From the NCBI RefSeq assembly GCF_032452875.1, contig NC_083883.1, forward strand, positions 58,588,698 through 58,652,697: a stretch of 64,000 nucleotides of DNA, in the 5' to 3' direction. A program made the translations under genes and the position numbers. Under the pieces are notes generated by a model. It was not told where the DNA came from and made no database searches. It saw only the letters and a program-made list of their open reading frames with translations. The stretch comes from Bos javanicus. Taxonomy: Eukaryota; Chordata; Mammalia; Artiodactyla; Bovidae. Positions 45,641-57,271 of this stretch are shown piece after piece (the stretch's first letter is position 1; each line of letters starts with the position of its first letter).

Positions 45641-48600
45641 TGATGACTTTTAAGAATGATATGCTTAGTTTCCTTTTTCATTATCTTTTTTGTATCTATT
45701 ACAGGTTTTCTGTATCTATTACAGTCAGAGGCTATATTCAAGGCATACTTATACTAAATATTTTTTCTCTGACATTTAAGTTTATATGGTGTGCTGTTTT
45801 TATTTTGCTAGATCTGACAATTCTTTTTTTTTTATTTCATAAATTGGAAGGTAAGCCTCTATTCAAAGATTCATCCAGAAAACTATAACCATCCAGAAAA
45901 CTGTCCAGATATCATAATTTAGCAAAAAAAGAAAAAATTCATGTGTAGAAGTTTCCTAGTCTAGCCACAACTTCTTTGACTTTATTTGTAGAAAAGTTGG
46001 CAAGGTCTTTTGTCAGAATCTATTAACTTAATATAAATTTCTAAAAATATTAGTTATCTGAATTTCAATCTTTAATGGGAAAGGTGAAACCAATTAGTCA
46101 GGGATTTAGAAACTGACAAAAATGTATGCTCAGAGGAATATTGTAAGCTCTGTTTTTACCATTTATCAGTCATGACCTTATATAATCATATATCCTTCTT
46201 TGGCATCATTTTTATTTGAATTAAAATGAGGTGTTTGGGCTAGGTGATTCCTTTCAGCTCTGGTTGTATTTCAAGCTTGATGGTGAATTATAGAAAAGAT
46301 AATATAATAAATAAGTATGATCAATCAAGTAATTGTAGTCTTAGGCTATTAAGTGATAAGGACAAAGATAATCATATCTATTGATTCTTTTAGAGTTTTG
46401 CTGCTTAAAACCTGATTGGCTTCCAAAAGCATCAGTGTCACCTGCGAGTTAGGTAGAAATACAAATCTCAGCTGTATTAAATCAGAATCTTTATTTTAAC
46501 ATGATTCTCAGGAGATTTGTAAGGTTAAAGGAGCTCTACAGGATTATTATCTCATCAGTAAAATAACTGATGTTCAAAATGATGCCTCCAATTATGAAAA
46601 TTCACTTAAGTACAGGATCCTGTTTTTAAGAGGGAAGAAAATTTTCTAATATATATATTGGGATTATTTCTATGCACATGATTTAACTTCTGAAAAGTTC
46701 TTGCTTTCCAAAATAAAATTTTCTCCTTGGAAAATTAACCTAGGTGAATTCCTACAGTCCCTGGGAATCCTAAAAAAAGCAAATATGACTATGCATGTAT
46801 AATTTTCACTTCCATCAAAGAATAGCCTAATGCATTGAAAGAAGAATTTCATCTCTCCTTGGCTAAGCAGTTTAGCCCCAGAGATAAAGGACTCATTTTC
46901 CATTTTCCTATCTGATTGCTACTAACACAACTTGATTGATTTTACATGGAAACTTTTCCAGGCCTTAGATATGACAACTTGGCAAACTGTAAGTTTCATA
47001 AATACTTGGATAGCAATTTTCTTTTAATCAGAAGGAAAGATTTCTTGGCTCCACAGTGAATCCCTCATCCCCTCACTTACGCAGTCTAGTTCCCAAGAGA
47101 CCTTTCATTATCAATATTTCTTAATATGTTTTCACATTCTCAGATTTTGTCTTAAGTGGAGTTTCCCCAGGATTCAGACTATGAGATAAAGATTTGCACG
47201 CAGAAAGTTTATTAAGAACTTTCTTTGGGATCAATACCTAGGGGAGAATGAAAGATCCAGGAGTTGGCAGAGAGAGGAGTAGGACTGTGAAACATTTACA
47301 CAAAGGTTTCAGCATCCCACAGGGAACTAGGATGGCCCTTCAGAATTGTCCCACTTTGTTCCACACAATCCTATCAAAAGGTCATTAGACATGGGGTTCT
47401 CCTCTCCCCCTACTCCAGGGAAGTGGCATGACCTTTTGGAGGCTTTCTTTCTCTGAAGGCAGAGACTTGATGTGAGCTGAATGCTCAGTCATGAAGCAGG
47501 GGATTTTGGTGGCACACCACAGTATTCTCTACAGATTTGATTTTTGCCTTTATGATCCCCCTCTGAGTCTCACAAGTTCTTCTAACACAAAGTTTCTGAA
47601 GACTTAGTTCTGGTATCTAAAATCACAGCTGAGGAGTTGCTATTAGAAGGAACTAAGCAATAAATTGATTTTGGTCAGAGCCCTTCCAATGACCTGCCAA
47701 ATCACACCCTGGCATATGCCTCCTCCTGGATAATTGAGGTCATAATGGAGATTTCTTCATTTCATAAAATTTACAAGGTGACCTCACTCTTCTGAAAAAA
47801 GAACTACATAAGCTCATGATATTTATAACCTTACTTGTATGATGATGGGATAATGCTAGAAATCAACTGGACTTTAAGCAATATCCAGAGAGATAGGTGT
47901 CCGGGCACCAGAAGGAAGTCAAACTCTGCTGAAAACTCCTCCCACATTTTGACCCACGCCCTCAAGTAGAGAGGCCACCAAGAGATCTCAAGCTCAGAGG
48001 CAAGACGCTAGTTGCCTCTCACCTTCCCTTCATCTGTTGGATTTGGACTTCAGGTTAGATACCTTGAAGGTTTCAGAGTTATTCTCTCCATTCTCAAATT
48101 TCTGAAGTCTACATAGACAGTAATATTATTAGAGTAAACCATATAAAATTGCCAGTATTTGATAATTTTTCACCTATAAAAAAAAGGCATATGGTTCCAC
48201 CAACAGTGTAAGCATTCTTAATCTAATTTCTATTGACCCTACTTGAACTGTGAATGGCTTTCAAAGGGCTCTCTTAGCTCCCTGAAATAGTATCATGTTT
48301 TTATACCTAAGTATTTATGTGACTTCACTTTTTGTGGAGAGAGAGGGCACACATGTCAACAAATTTTCTAAGAACTTTGTGATTTTCTGCTCACCAAAAT
48401 TAGGAACCCTTAGGCAGTCAAAATAATACAGAAAACCCAAATTCCTAACTGTCTAACATTCACGTTGGAGAAAGTCACTTAAGCTCTCAGAATCCTACCT
48501 CCCACTTCTATAATATAACCTTTGTATCCTAAGGATATTATAGTAAAAAAAAAAAAAAATAGTGTCTCAGATAGGAACAAAAACCTAATGAGCTTAATGG

Positions 48601-50370
48601 AGGCTCCAGGAAAGCATGGTTGGGGAACCGTAAAGTACTTATAAAGAGAAAGTAGTATGTGCCCACTTTCTCCTGTTCAAGGGCCTTCCCTTTCTCTCTG
48701 AAATCAGGAAGTGCCATAGATGAATGAAAATGGAAAGGCACACAGAAAAAAATAACATCTCAGTAACTAACCAAAAACATTTTAAAACCTCAGAGAAGAT
48801 TCTTTTCAAGTTTGTGGTATAGTTTCAGGGTTTGCTGTCCAGGGACCACCGCAAAGGATGACCTGAACGTCAAGATGCTTGGTTTAGGAGTCAATTAAGT
48901 GTGTTTGTACCCAGCAGGCAGACTGAAGAGGGATTTCTTAAGCCCAAAAAAGTTCTACACCAGGGAAGCATTCTTTCAGTCTTACCCTTTAGCAGGGGCC
49001 AGAAGTCAGATCCGGCTGTTAATGTGCAGACTTTGGATGGAAAGCAACTGAATGCATGAGACTGGTTTTCCATTTCTTTCTGTCAGTCGGTTTCTATCTA
49101 TCTATCTGCCTATTATCTATGTACTCCATACTCTCTGTTTCAAAGTATTTTGCTAGAGATTCACTGAGCTAATTTAACTGGCTATCATTCTATCTTTAAG
49201 CCATTCCTCAGTTCTGTCTGAGAATCAATTGCTTTTCTAAAAGATCTTGCCTTGTTTTGATATCTAACTATAGTTTGTCCTCTTCCTAAAAGCCACATTC
49301 AAATTAATTTTATATCGCCCTGTAATACATAAACGCAATTTTCTTGTTAAAACAAGCAGTAAAATATTACAAATAAAGCTAACAATTCCCTTGACCTCTT
49401 AGCATCCTGGACTCTTCTCTTGGGGCATGCCTGGTGCTCATTTCAGATTTGCGCAATCCCCAGTTAGTTGCCTCTAGTGTATTTTGTCTAGAAGAGGGCA
49501 GCTGTTCGCATTGTGCGTTTGGTGTGGTGATTAGAGGAATGTCGTACTTATGTAGTGACCATGGTGGCATGAGGTGAGAATAAGCAGGATTTTGTGTTGC
49601 CAGATTTTCTGCTCTAGCCACTACCTACTTTCGTTTAAGAGCACAAAATTCATTGTTTATTTCATATAAAGTAAAAATAGCCTAGACTGTTATATAAATT
49701 AAAATAGATGCGACTTGGCTGTAGAAAGAGCAGCTTTGAAAAATATAATGTTTGTTCAAATAAAGAATGCATTTTAGTATTCTAATTATACTGTCAATTC
49801 TAGAAATGTCCTTATTTATATGTACAGCAAAAGTAGATTTTTAATAAACACATATTGAACTGAATTTTTAAAAATCTCTATTAAAAGTTATATATACAAA
49901 ATGTATTTTTCATGGATTCTGTATATAAAGTAGAGATGCATTTTATACCAAGAGCCTCAAATATTGCCAGTTTCTATGGAAGCAGAACCTGCAGTACCAA
50001 TTCACATCTACAAGTACCATTTTAAAACAACATATGTGAGATTCTTTAGCCTATAAATTTCAGAAAAGCATAATTCTCTATATACCAAAATACATAGTTG
50101 TGTGTTTATTTAAATGTTTCTTCTTTATCCTGATCTTCCTGAAGTGTAAACAGAATTTTTTAAAAAATATTCCTTTTTGGAAATAAAAATTCTTGAGCAT
50201 TGAGTCTTTACTAGATCGTAGGCATTATCTTTGTGCTTTCACATGATTTCATTTCATCCTCATAGTAGCCAAGTGAGATGGGTAGTATGTCGGCTCCTCA
50301 GGTGTGGAAAAGAAGAACCCTAGGCTCAGAGAGAAGAAATGGATTGTCAAATTTAGTTTACCCAGCTAGT
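45640..50370. other. Intron stretch without young repeats
   Basis: About 4.7 kb with no Bov-tA, Bov-A2 or BovB. A small MIR-like piece lies near 46205-46275. A block at 47190-47550 has a reverse AATAAACTTTCTGC and may be an old LTR. A short TCTA repeat is near 49095. A MIR begins near 50190. Open frames are short and unsupported. It is the best place in the giant intron to look for conserved regulatory sequence, but I see no specific site. Confidence 0.5.
50190..50370 (+). repeat. MIR SINE
   Basis: TTTCATTTCATCCTCATAG, GTGTGGAAAAGAAGAACCC.., CAGAGAGAAGAAATGGATTG and CCAGCTAGTAAAGATAG follow MIR order. The Bov-tA inserted at its 3' side. Confidence 0.65.
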
Positions 50371-50383
50371 AAAGATAGGGCTA

Positions 50384-50583
50384 GGACTATTCCAGGTGGC
50401 ACAGTGGTAAAGAATCTACCTGCCAATGCAGGAGACGTGGGTTCGATCTCTAGGTCAGGAAGATCCCCCTAAGAAGGAAATGGCAATCGGGAAATCCCAT
50501 GGACAGAGGAGCCTGGCAGGCTATATATAGTCCACAGGATCCCAAAAGAGTCAGACATGACTGAGCGACTAAACAATAATAAA
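50384..50583 (+). mobile_element. Bov-tA SINE with TSD
   Basis: Head TTCCAGGTGGCACAGTGG, B box GGTTCGATCTC, and an ACAATAATAA tail. There is a small deletion near 50487. The TSD AAAGAT(A)GGGCTA lies at 50371-50383 and 50584-50595. Confidence 0.9.
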
Positions 50584-51852
50584 AAAGATGGGCTAAGAGT
50601 TAAACCCAGGGTTCGGCCTGGCCATCCCTCCCTTCAGAATGATGCACTTAACTAGATTCCCTTTACCGTGGTTAGCATTCATTGCACAGACTTGAACCGG
50701 TCTCTGGTTTGAGGTTCCAATAATTATACGACAGAGTTCTACTTCTTTGCACTGAGTTGCTCCTGTGGGGGCATATTCGGTATTCAGATGAGAATGAGGT
50801 GTGGCTACCTCCCTTGTGTCACTGTGAGAGGAAATGCCCAAGACTCGGCATCCTGTATCGTGATCAGACTTTCCTCTGCCAGTGTCTCACTTGTGGTTTC
50901 CCTACTAAAGCCATGGCCGGGAAATCCTGGCATAACCACTTCCCACAAATCACAAATCAAGGCACAGAGACACTGCCACTGCCACAGGAACAGGCTTTAA
51001 GGTTCAAAGCGATTTGGGATTCAAAGACCCTTAGAGCAAGGCGATGCAAAATGACTCAGAGGTTTTGGGCACAGGCCCTCAAGACAGAGAAATCCACAGC
51101 ATAAGGCCTACTAATTAGTTTCAGGTGGGTGATGTCTATTTGGGGACCCAACAGAAAGTGGGAAAACTGAGCCCTCCTGTTCCTCACTGAAGCCACCCCA
51201 CTCTTCCTGAGACCTATTCGGGTAAAACCACCAGGTACTTCTTTGGGCTCTGTTTGTTCCTGGCTCAGGAAATAACCCAGAGCTTTCTTCCAGTACTTGG
51301 GTCTCTTTTGTGGTGTATGAAAAGGAAGAGGTTGTGGGCATTCCCGGGGGACTTTGATGTCTCTGGGGGCTGGAGTTGAGGGCTTTGCATTAGGCTCCTG
51401 GTTAACTTATGGTGTGTTTCATGTCTAGCCCTCATCTAGCAAGGAACAAAGGACCTCGTATTGCAAGCCATAACCTATGGGTCTGGAAGTTTTTTAAGTT
51501 ATAAAGAAATATTTACTACTTCAAAGAGGGGAAATGAAAAGGTGGGGGGCGGGGTGGAAATGACACTGTAAAAAATAGAGCGTGGCTGGTCTTTTCCTCA
51601 AAGGTGGAGAACAAGAAGGGAGAGTGTGCTACATTGACCACTGAAAATCATAAAATCACCCTAATTAAGCCAGCAGTGCAAATGGACACTCTATAAACAT
51701 ACCACCAAGGCTCAGGGAGAGTAGGTCTGTGGACAGGGAAAAATTCTCGTTAAAATAGAAAACATGTTTGACTCTCATGCTCCCCTTTTAAGAAAAACCC
51801 TCTGCCTTTAGATGTCGTACCCTGCTCTGACACTGAGGACAGTGTTTGGGGG

Positions 51853-52186
51853 GGCTTCCCTGGTATCTCAGCTGGTAAAGAATCTGCCTGCAATGCAGGA
51901 GACCCCAGTTCAATTCCTGGGTCCACAAGATCCCCTGGAGAAGGATGAGGCTACCAACTCCAGTATTCTTGGGCTTCCTTCATGGCTCAGACAGTAAATA
52001 ATCCACCTGCAATGTGGGACACTTGGGTTTGATCTTTGGATTGGGAAGATCCCCTGGAGGAGGGCATGGCAACCCATTTCAGTATTCTTGCCTGGAGAAT
52101 TCCCATGGACAGAGGAGCCTGGGGGGCTAGAGTCCATAGGGATGCAGAGAGTCAGATACAAGTGAGAGACTAAGCATAGCACAGCA
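51853..52186 (+). mobile_element. Two Bov-tA SINEs head to tail
   Basis: The first copy runs from GGCTTCCCTGGTATCTCAG to CCAGTATTCTTG (51971). The second starts at once with GGCTTCCTTCATGGCTCAG and runs to the full 3' end at about 52186. The first lacks its 3' half. Confidence 0.88.
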
Positions 52187-52716
52187 CATCCCTTTCAGAA
52201 CCTGATACAAAGCTAGAGAAATACATGCAGACTGATGTATGTTCTAGCCCTAGATTCTAATAAAGCAGCAACCATGCAACACCGGGGAAGATGGGAGATG
52301 ACTCTCAATATCTTAGTGTTAAGAGCAACATTGAGCTCTAGGAAATAAGACAAAAGTAGAATTGCAACATCAGATAATGGAAGATAAGTTCTTCATGTCA
52401 TTCCCCAATCTCCGAAATGTTTTATTTTAAAGAATTTTTAGGGACAAGACTGCTTCATTGTTAATTAGTCTAGCCATCTAGAATATTTCTTACAGATAAC
52501 TGAATTTCCCTGTGAATTTTCGGCGCTGGCTTATTTTCCCGCCATGGACAGGGTAAATGTTGTGCTTGGGGCACCAGAAGAATAAGAATAAGCAGTTTGG
52601 CAGCATCTAGTTTCTGAAGCAACAGACTCTGCAGTGACCTTTCTCCTGTGTCATAGTTGAAATGCCAAGTGAGAGGTTCTGATAACAATTTTAAGGGGGA
52701 GACAAGGAGACAGGGA

Positions 52717-52927
52717 GGGTTTCCCTGGTGGCTCAGTGGTAAAGAATCCACCTGCCAGCACAGGAGACATAAGTTCGATCCCTGGGTCAGGCAGATTCCC
52801 CTGGAGAAGAAAATGGCTACTGACTCCAGTATTCTTGCCTGGGAAATCCCATGGATAGAGGAACTGGCAGGCAACAGTCCATGGGGTTGCAAAAGAGTCA
52901 GATGTGACTTAGCGACTAAACAACAGC
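52717..52927 (+). mobile_element. Bov-tA SINE; right TSD displaced by a later Bov-A2
   Basis: Head TTTCCCTGGTGGCTCAGTGG and tail ACAACAGC. The left TSD is ACAAGGAGACAGGGA (52702-52716). The matching ACAAAGGAGATAGGGA is at 53205-53220, beyond the Bov-A2. Confidence 0.9.
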
Positions 52928-52939
52928 AACAAAGGAGAT

Positions 52940-53203
52940 GCTAAGTCGCTTCAGTCGTGTCCGACTCTGTGTGACCCCATAAACAGCAGCCCACCAGGCT
53001 CCCCCGTCCCTGGGATTCTCCAGGCAAGAACACTGGAGTGGGTTGCCATTTCCTTCTCCAATGAATGAAAGTGAAAAGTGAAAGTGAAGTCACTTAGTCA
53101 TGTCTGACTCTTTGCGACCCCATGGACTGTAGCCTACCAGGTTCTTCCATCCATGGGATTTTCCAGGCAAGAGTACTGGAGTGGGTTGCCATTGCCTTCT
53201 CCA
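52940..53203 (-). mobile_element. Bov-A2 SINE nested in the 3' end of a Bov-tA
   Basis: GCTAAGTCGCTTCAGTCGTG through GCCATTGCCTTCTCC, in two monomers. The perfect TSD AACAAAGGAGAT lies at 52928-52939 and 53204-53215. Confidence 0.95.
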
Positions 53204-53655
53204 AACAAAGGAGATAGGGAAGGATAATTAGCTATGCCACTTGAGAACAAAGCATTAGCTTGGTGATCATCTTGTCCACGTCTCTCACATTGGAGATAGG
53301 GAGGTATTGGCTGGCTATGCAGTGGTTTACCATCTCCAACAATGGTCTCCTTGAATGATCTTTTAGAGAAGTGTAAAGAAGGATTCAAGTGAAAAAGAAC
53401 TGGTTGAAGTAAAAAGTCTCAGAAAAAGATGGGACTCTCAGTAGCTGAAAGTTAGCTACTTTCCAGCTAATTTTTACTTTTGATAAGACCATGGCTATCT
53501 TTCTGTGCCTACTCCATGTTTTTTTTCCCATTTGTAAAGGAGGGAGTTCTTATCTTCTAAGTGGCGAGCTATTTGAGAAGGATAAAAGTAGTGTGACATG
53601 TGCCTTGAGAGCCCACTGGAAATAATGGCTCGTACATATATGTGCTTGTGCCTAG

Positions 53656-53791
53656 GTTTGTTTCAATAGACCAGGAGTGGCCACAGCAATTTTCATTTTC
53701 TTGACATCTGATGGCCTGGTACCTGGGAAACGTCAGCGGCCAACAGTGACCCTTTACCTGACCGATGTCAGTGGAAACAACCACTCTCTTG
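53656..53791 (+). CDS. PAPPA2: PAPPA2 exon H: beta-strand module before the CCP repeats
   Basis: Acceptor GTGCCTAG|G and donor TCTCTTG|GTGAGT. The exon encodes 45 residues plus a split codon: VCFNRPGVATAIFIFLTSD, then GLVPGKRQRPTVTLYLTDV and SGNNHSL. The strongly hydrophobic AIFIFLTSDG and TVTLYLTDV strands suggest a second beta-sandwich. NHS is a possible N-glycan site. The TSDGLVPG and PTVTLYLTDV wording is typical of PAPPA2 as I recall it. Entry phase is 0 and exit phase 1. Only 203 bp separate it from exon I. Confidence 0.95.
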
Positions 53792-53994
53792 GTGAGTCTG
53801 ACAGTTATCCCTTTAGGGCCACCAGAGGAAAATCCAGTTTTGACCCAGGATTCAGCTCGATGTCTGTCTCTGATATTCTTTGAGACCTTGTTACATAATA
53901 TAGCTATGGAGAAGATAAAATGAACACTAGGTATGGAAACTTGATGCTACACGAATGGCTTAAAATATTATTCGATCCCCTTGTTTCTCTTCAG
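53792..53994 (+). other. PAPPA2 short intron (203 bp)
   Basis: It begins GTGAGT and ends TCTCTTCAG. No repeat lies inside. It is by far the shortest intron in the window. Confidence 0.9.
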
Positions 53995-54214
53995 GAACCT
54001 ATGAACTGTCATGCCAGCATAACCCGCTGGTTATCAACATAACTCATCACTCAAACGTCCTCTTCCACCATGCCACATCAGTGCTGCTGAATTTCTCAAC
54101 CCCATTGGTGGGCATCTCGGCGGTGGCTCTAAGGACACCCTCCGACATAAGTCCTTCAGCTCCCAACAGCTGCATCATCCCAGAGCACAAGGGGCAAAAT
54201 CATCAGGGACAAAG
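53995..54214 (+). CDS. PAPPA2: PAPPA2 exon I: end of central module, just before the CCP repeats
   Basis: Acceptor TTTCTCTTCAG|GA and donor GACAAAG|GTATAA. The exon encodes about 73 residues: TYELSCQHNPLVINITHHS, then NVLFHHATSVLLNFSTPLV and GISAVALRTPS...SCIIPEHKGQNHQGQ, with the NSCI cysteine near the end. NIT and NFS are possible N-glycan sites. The strand pattern (LVINITHH, SVLLNFS, GISAVALRT) finishes the beta-sandwich begun in exon H. The expected next exon would open the first CCP/sushi repeat, which is not in the window. The donor GTATAA is weaker than the other donors here. Confidence 0.94.
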
Positions 54215-54323
54215 GTATAAAGTCCCCTTACTTCCTTTTCCCTTTCTTTTTCAACAACTGCTATCATTTTCTACATACTGTTGTATATAAAGTAGGTGTT
54301 TGTTTGCCAACTAAAAATGGGTC

Positions 54324-56648
54324 TCAGTTCAGTTCAGTCGCTCAGTCGTGTTCGACTCTTTGCGACCCCATGAATCGCAGCATGCCAGGCCTCCCTGTCC
54401 ATCACCAACTCCCGGAATTCACTCAAATTCATGTCCATCAAATCGGTAATGCCATCCAGCCATCTCATCCTCTGTCATCCCCTTGTCTGCCTGCCCGCAA
54501 TCCCTCCCTGCATCAGAGTCTTTTCCAATGAGTCAACTCTTTGCATCAGGTAGCCAAAGTATTGGAGTTTCAGCTTTAGCATCAATCCTTCCAATGAACA
54601 CCCAGGACTAATCTCCTTTAGAATGGACTGGTTGAATCTCCTTGCAGTCCAAGGAACTCTCAAAAGTCTTCTCCAACACCACAGTTTGAAAGCATCAATT
54701 CTTCGGCGCTCAGCTTTCTTCACAGTCCAACTCTCACATCCATACATGACCACAGGAAAAAACAATAGCCTTGACTAGATCGACCTTTGTTGGCAAAGTA
54801 ATGTCTTTACTTTTGGATATGCTATCTAGGTTGGTCATAACTTTCCTTCCAAGGAATAAGTGTCTTTTAATTTCATGGCTGCAGTCACCATCTGCAGTGA
54901 TTTTGGAGCCCCAAAAATAAAGTCTGACACTGTTTCCTCATCTATTTCCCATGAAGTGATGGGACCAGATGCCATGATCTTCGTTTTCTGAATGTTGAGC
55001 TTTAAGCCAACTTTTCACTCTCCTCTTTCACTTTCATCAAGAGGCTTTTTAGTTCCTCTTCACTTTCTGCCATAAGGGTGGTGTCATCTGCATATCTGAG
55101 GTTATTGAGATTTCTCCCAGCAATCTTGATTCCAGCTTGTGCTTTTTCCAGCCCAGCATTTCTCATGATGTACTCTGCATAGAAGTTAAATAAGCAGGGT
55201 GACAGTATACAGCCTTGACGTACTCCTTTTCCTATTTGGAACTAGTCTGTTGTTCCATGTCCAGTTCTAACTGTTGCTTCCTGACCTGCATACAGGTTTC
55301 TCAAGAGGCAGGTCAGGTGGTCTGGTATTCCCATCTCTTTCAGAATTTTCCATAGTTCACTGTGATCCACAAAGTCAAAGGCCTTGGCATAGTCAATAAA
55401 GCAGAAATAGATGTTTTTCTAGAACTCTCTTGCTTTTTCCATGATCCAGTGGATGTTGGCAATTTGATCTCTGGTTCCTCTGCCTTTTCTAAAACCAGCT
55501 TGAATATCTGGAAGTTCACAGTTCACGTATTGCTGAAGCCTGGCTTGGAGAATTTTGAGCACTACTTTACTAGCATGTGAGATGAGTGCAATTGTGCGGT
55601 AGTTTGAGCATTCTTTGGTATTGCCTTTCTTTGGGATTGGAATGAAAACCAACCTTTTCCAGTCCTGTAGCCACTGCCGAGTTTTCCAAATTTGTTGGCA
55701 TATTGAGTGTAGCATTTTCACAGCATCATCTTTCAGGATTTGAAATAGTTCAACTGGAATTCCATCACCTCCACTAGCTTTGTTCGTAGTGATGCTTTCT
55801 AAGGCCCACTTGACTTCACATTCCAAGATCTCTGGCTCTAGGTGAGTGATCACACCATCGTGGTTATCTTGGTGATGAAGATCTTTTTTGTATAGTTCTT
55901 CTGTGTATTCTTGCCACTTCTTCTTAATATCTTCTGCGTCTGTTAGGTCCATACCATTTCTATCCTTTATCGACCCCATCTTTGCATGAAATGTTCCCTT
56001 GGTATCTCTAAATTTCTTGAAGATATCTCTAGTCTTTCCCAGTCTGTTGTTTTCCTCTATTTCTTTGCATTGATCGCTGAGGAAGGCTTTCTTATCTCTT
56101 CTTTGGAACTCTGCATTCAGATGCTTATATCTTTCCTTTTCTCCTTTGCTTTTTGCTTCTCTTCTTTTCACAGCTTTGTAAGACCTCCTCACACAGCCAT
56201 TTTGCTTTTTTGCATTTCTTTTCCATGGGGATGGTCTTGATCCCTGTCTCCTCTGCAATGTCACGAACCTCTGTCCATAGTCATCAGGCACTCTATCTAT
56301 CAGATCTAGTCCCTTAAATCTATTTCTCACTTCCACTGTGTAATCATAAGGCATTTGATTTGGGTCATAATGTCTAGTGGTTTTCCCCACTGTCTTCAAT
56401 TTAATTCTGAGTTTGGCAATAAGGAGTTCATGATCTGAGCCACAGTCAGTCCCAGTCTTGTTTTTGCTGACTGTATAGAGCTTCTCGATCTTTGGCTGCA
56501 AATAATATAATCAATCTGATTTTGGTGTTGACCATCTGGTGATGTCCATATGTAGAGTCTTCTCTTGTGTTGTTGGAAGAGGGTGTTTGCTATGCCCAGT
56601 GTGTTCTCTTGGCAAAACTCTATTAGCCTTTGCCCTGCTGCATTCCAG
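54324..56648 (-). mobile_element. BovB LINE, 2.3 kb, 5'-truncated
   Basis: Starts 110 bp after exon I with the reversed 3' end and extends through the RT region (YADD complement at 55083-55094) into the end of the endonuclease region near 56500. An open frame of 360 codons runs at 55419-56501. Several indels elsewhere (for example near 55015 and 55245) break the RT. It ends near GCCCTGCTGCATTCC. No clean TSD was found; ACTAAAAA on both sides is only suggestive. Confidence 0.92.
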
Positions 56649-56989
56649 TCTAAGAACTACTAAAAAAGACATAAGAACCAAGCAAAGAACAACTCATAGA
56701 AGGCACACTTGCATTTTATATTTTGCTCTTCTTTCCTTAGCTGAGAATAATTTTTATGTAAATATTTATCATCTTTACTAGGTCTTAAAATCTCTTGTAC
56801 ATATAAAACCACTGCCTTCAAATTAACGTTGCTATGTAAACTGCCAAATTTCCCTGCCAAAAACTCAGTGTTCCCAAGGTGATGTATATTTTTCCACTTG
56901 TTCCCGCCTGGACAGTGTATGTAGTGAGTTTAACAATTAGTCTCTAAGGCGTGCTATGTAATCAATTAGACTTACATATGGTAGTCAGG

Positions 56990-57271
56990 TGGAGAAAGCA
57001 ATGGCACCCCACTCCAGTACTCTTGCCTGGAAAATCCCATGGACAGAGGAGCCTGGTAGGCTGCAGTCCATGGGGTCGCTAAGAGTTGGACACGACTGAG
57101 CGACTTCACTTTCACTTTTCACTTTCATGCATTGGAGGAAATGGCAACCCACTCCAATGTTCTTGCCTGGAGAATCCCAGGGATGGGGGAGCCTGGTGGG
57201 CTGCTGTCTATGGGGTCGCACAGAGTCGGACACGACTGAAGTGACTTAGCAGCAGCAGCAGCAGCAGCAGC
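56990..57271 (+). mobile_element. Bov-A2 SINE with (AGC)8 and TSD
   Basis: Two monomers with the linker, ending in (AGC)8 at 57248-57271. The TSD ATGG(T/A)AGTCAGG lies at 56978-56989 and 57272-57283. Confidence 0.94.

Larger units (their letters stand above)
24029..53655 (+). other. PAPPA2 giant intron after exon G (29,627 bp)
   Basis: It begins GTAAGT and ends GTGCCTAG. It is mostly transposon-derived: antisense L1 blocks, a twin-primed BovB, a nested BovB pair, a 1.8-kb BovB, several Bov-tA and three Bov-A2. The stretches 27480-28555, 34800-35950 and 45640-50370 lack young insertions. 27480-28555 may be an old DNA transposon but I could not place it. No additional gene is supported. Confidence 0.85.
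395..54214 (+). other. PAPPA2: PAPPA2 gene, nine internal exons (partial gene)
   Basis: Nine exons on the plus strand splice in frame. The junction phases are AG|G, G|GG, AC|G, AG|G, G|GG, 0, 0 and G|GA, and the last exon ends AG|. Exon lengths are 193, 122, 490, 129, 92, 194, 147, 136 and 220 bp, or 1,723 nt of coding sequence without a stop. The protein matches my recollection of the pappalysin family. The wording of the first exon after the shared M43 tail, and of the last exon before the CCP repeats, fits PAPPA2 rather than PAPPA. Known role of the family: a secreted metzincin that cleaves IGFBPs (PAPPA2 mainly IGFBP-5 and IGFBP-3) and releases IGF. The first exons (signal peptide, laminin-G-like part, zinc site) lie left of the window and the CCP repeats and last LNR lie right of it. 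Confidence 0.95.

Noticed and set aside
47190..47550. Possible old LTR with a reverse AATAAACTTTCTGC
   Set aside because: Only the polyadenylation-like motif supports it; no TATA box, borders or family match could be seen.
50757..51104. 115-codon plus-strand frame (CHCERKC, CQCLTCG) suggesting a zinc-binding protein
   Set aside because: No splice signals or recognisable family. The cysteine clustering alone is weak, and the frame sits in an intron with no other gene evidence.
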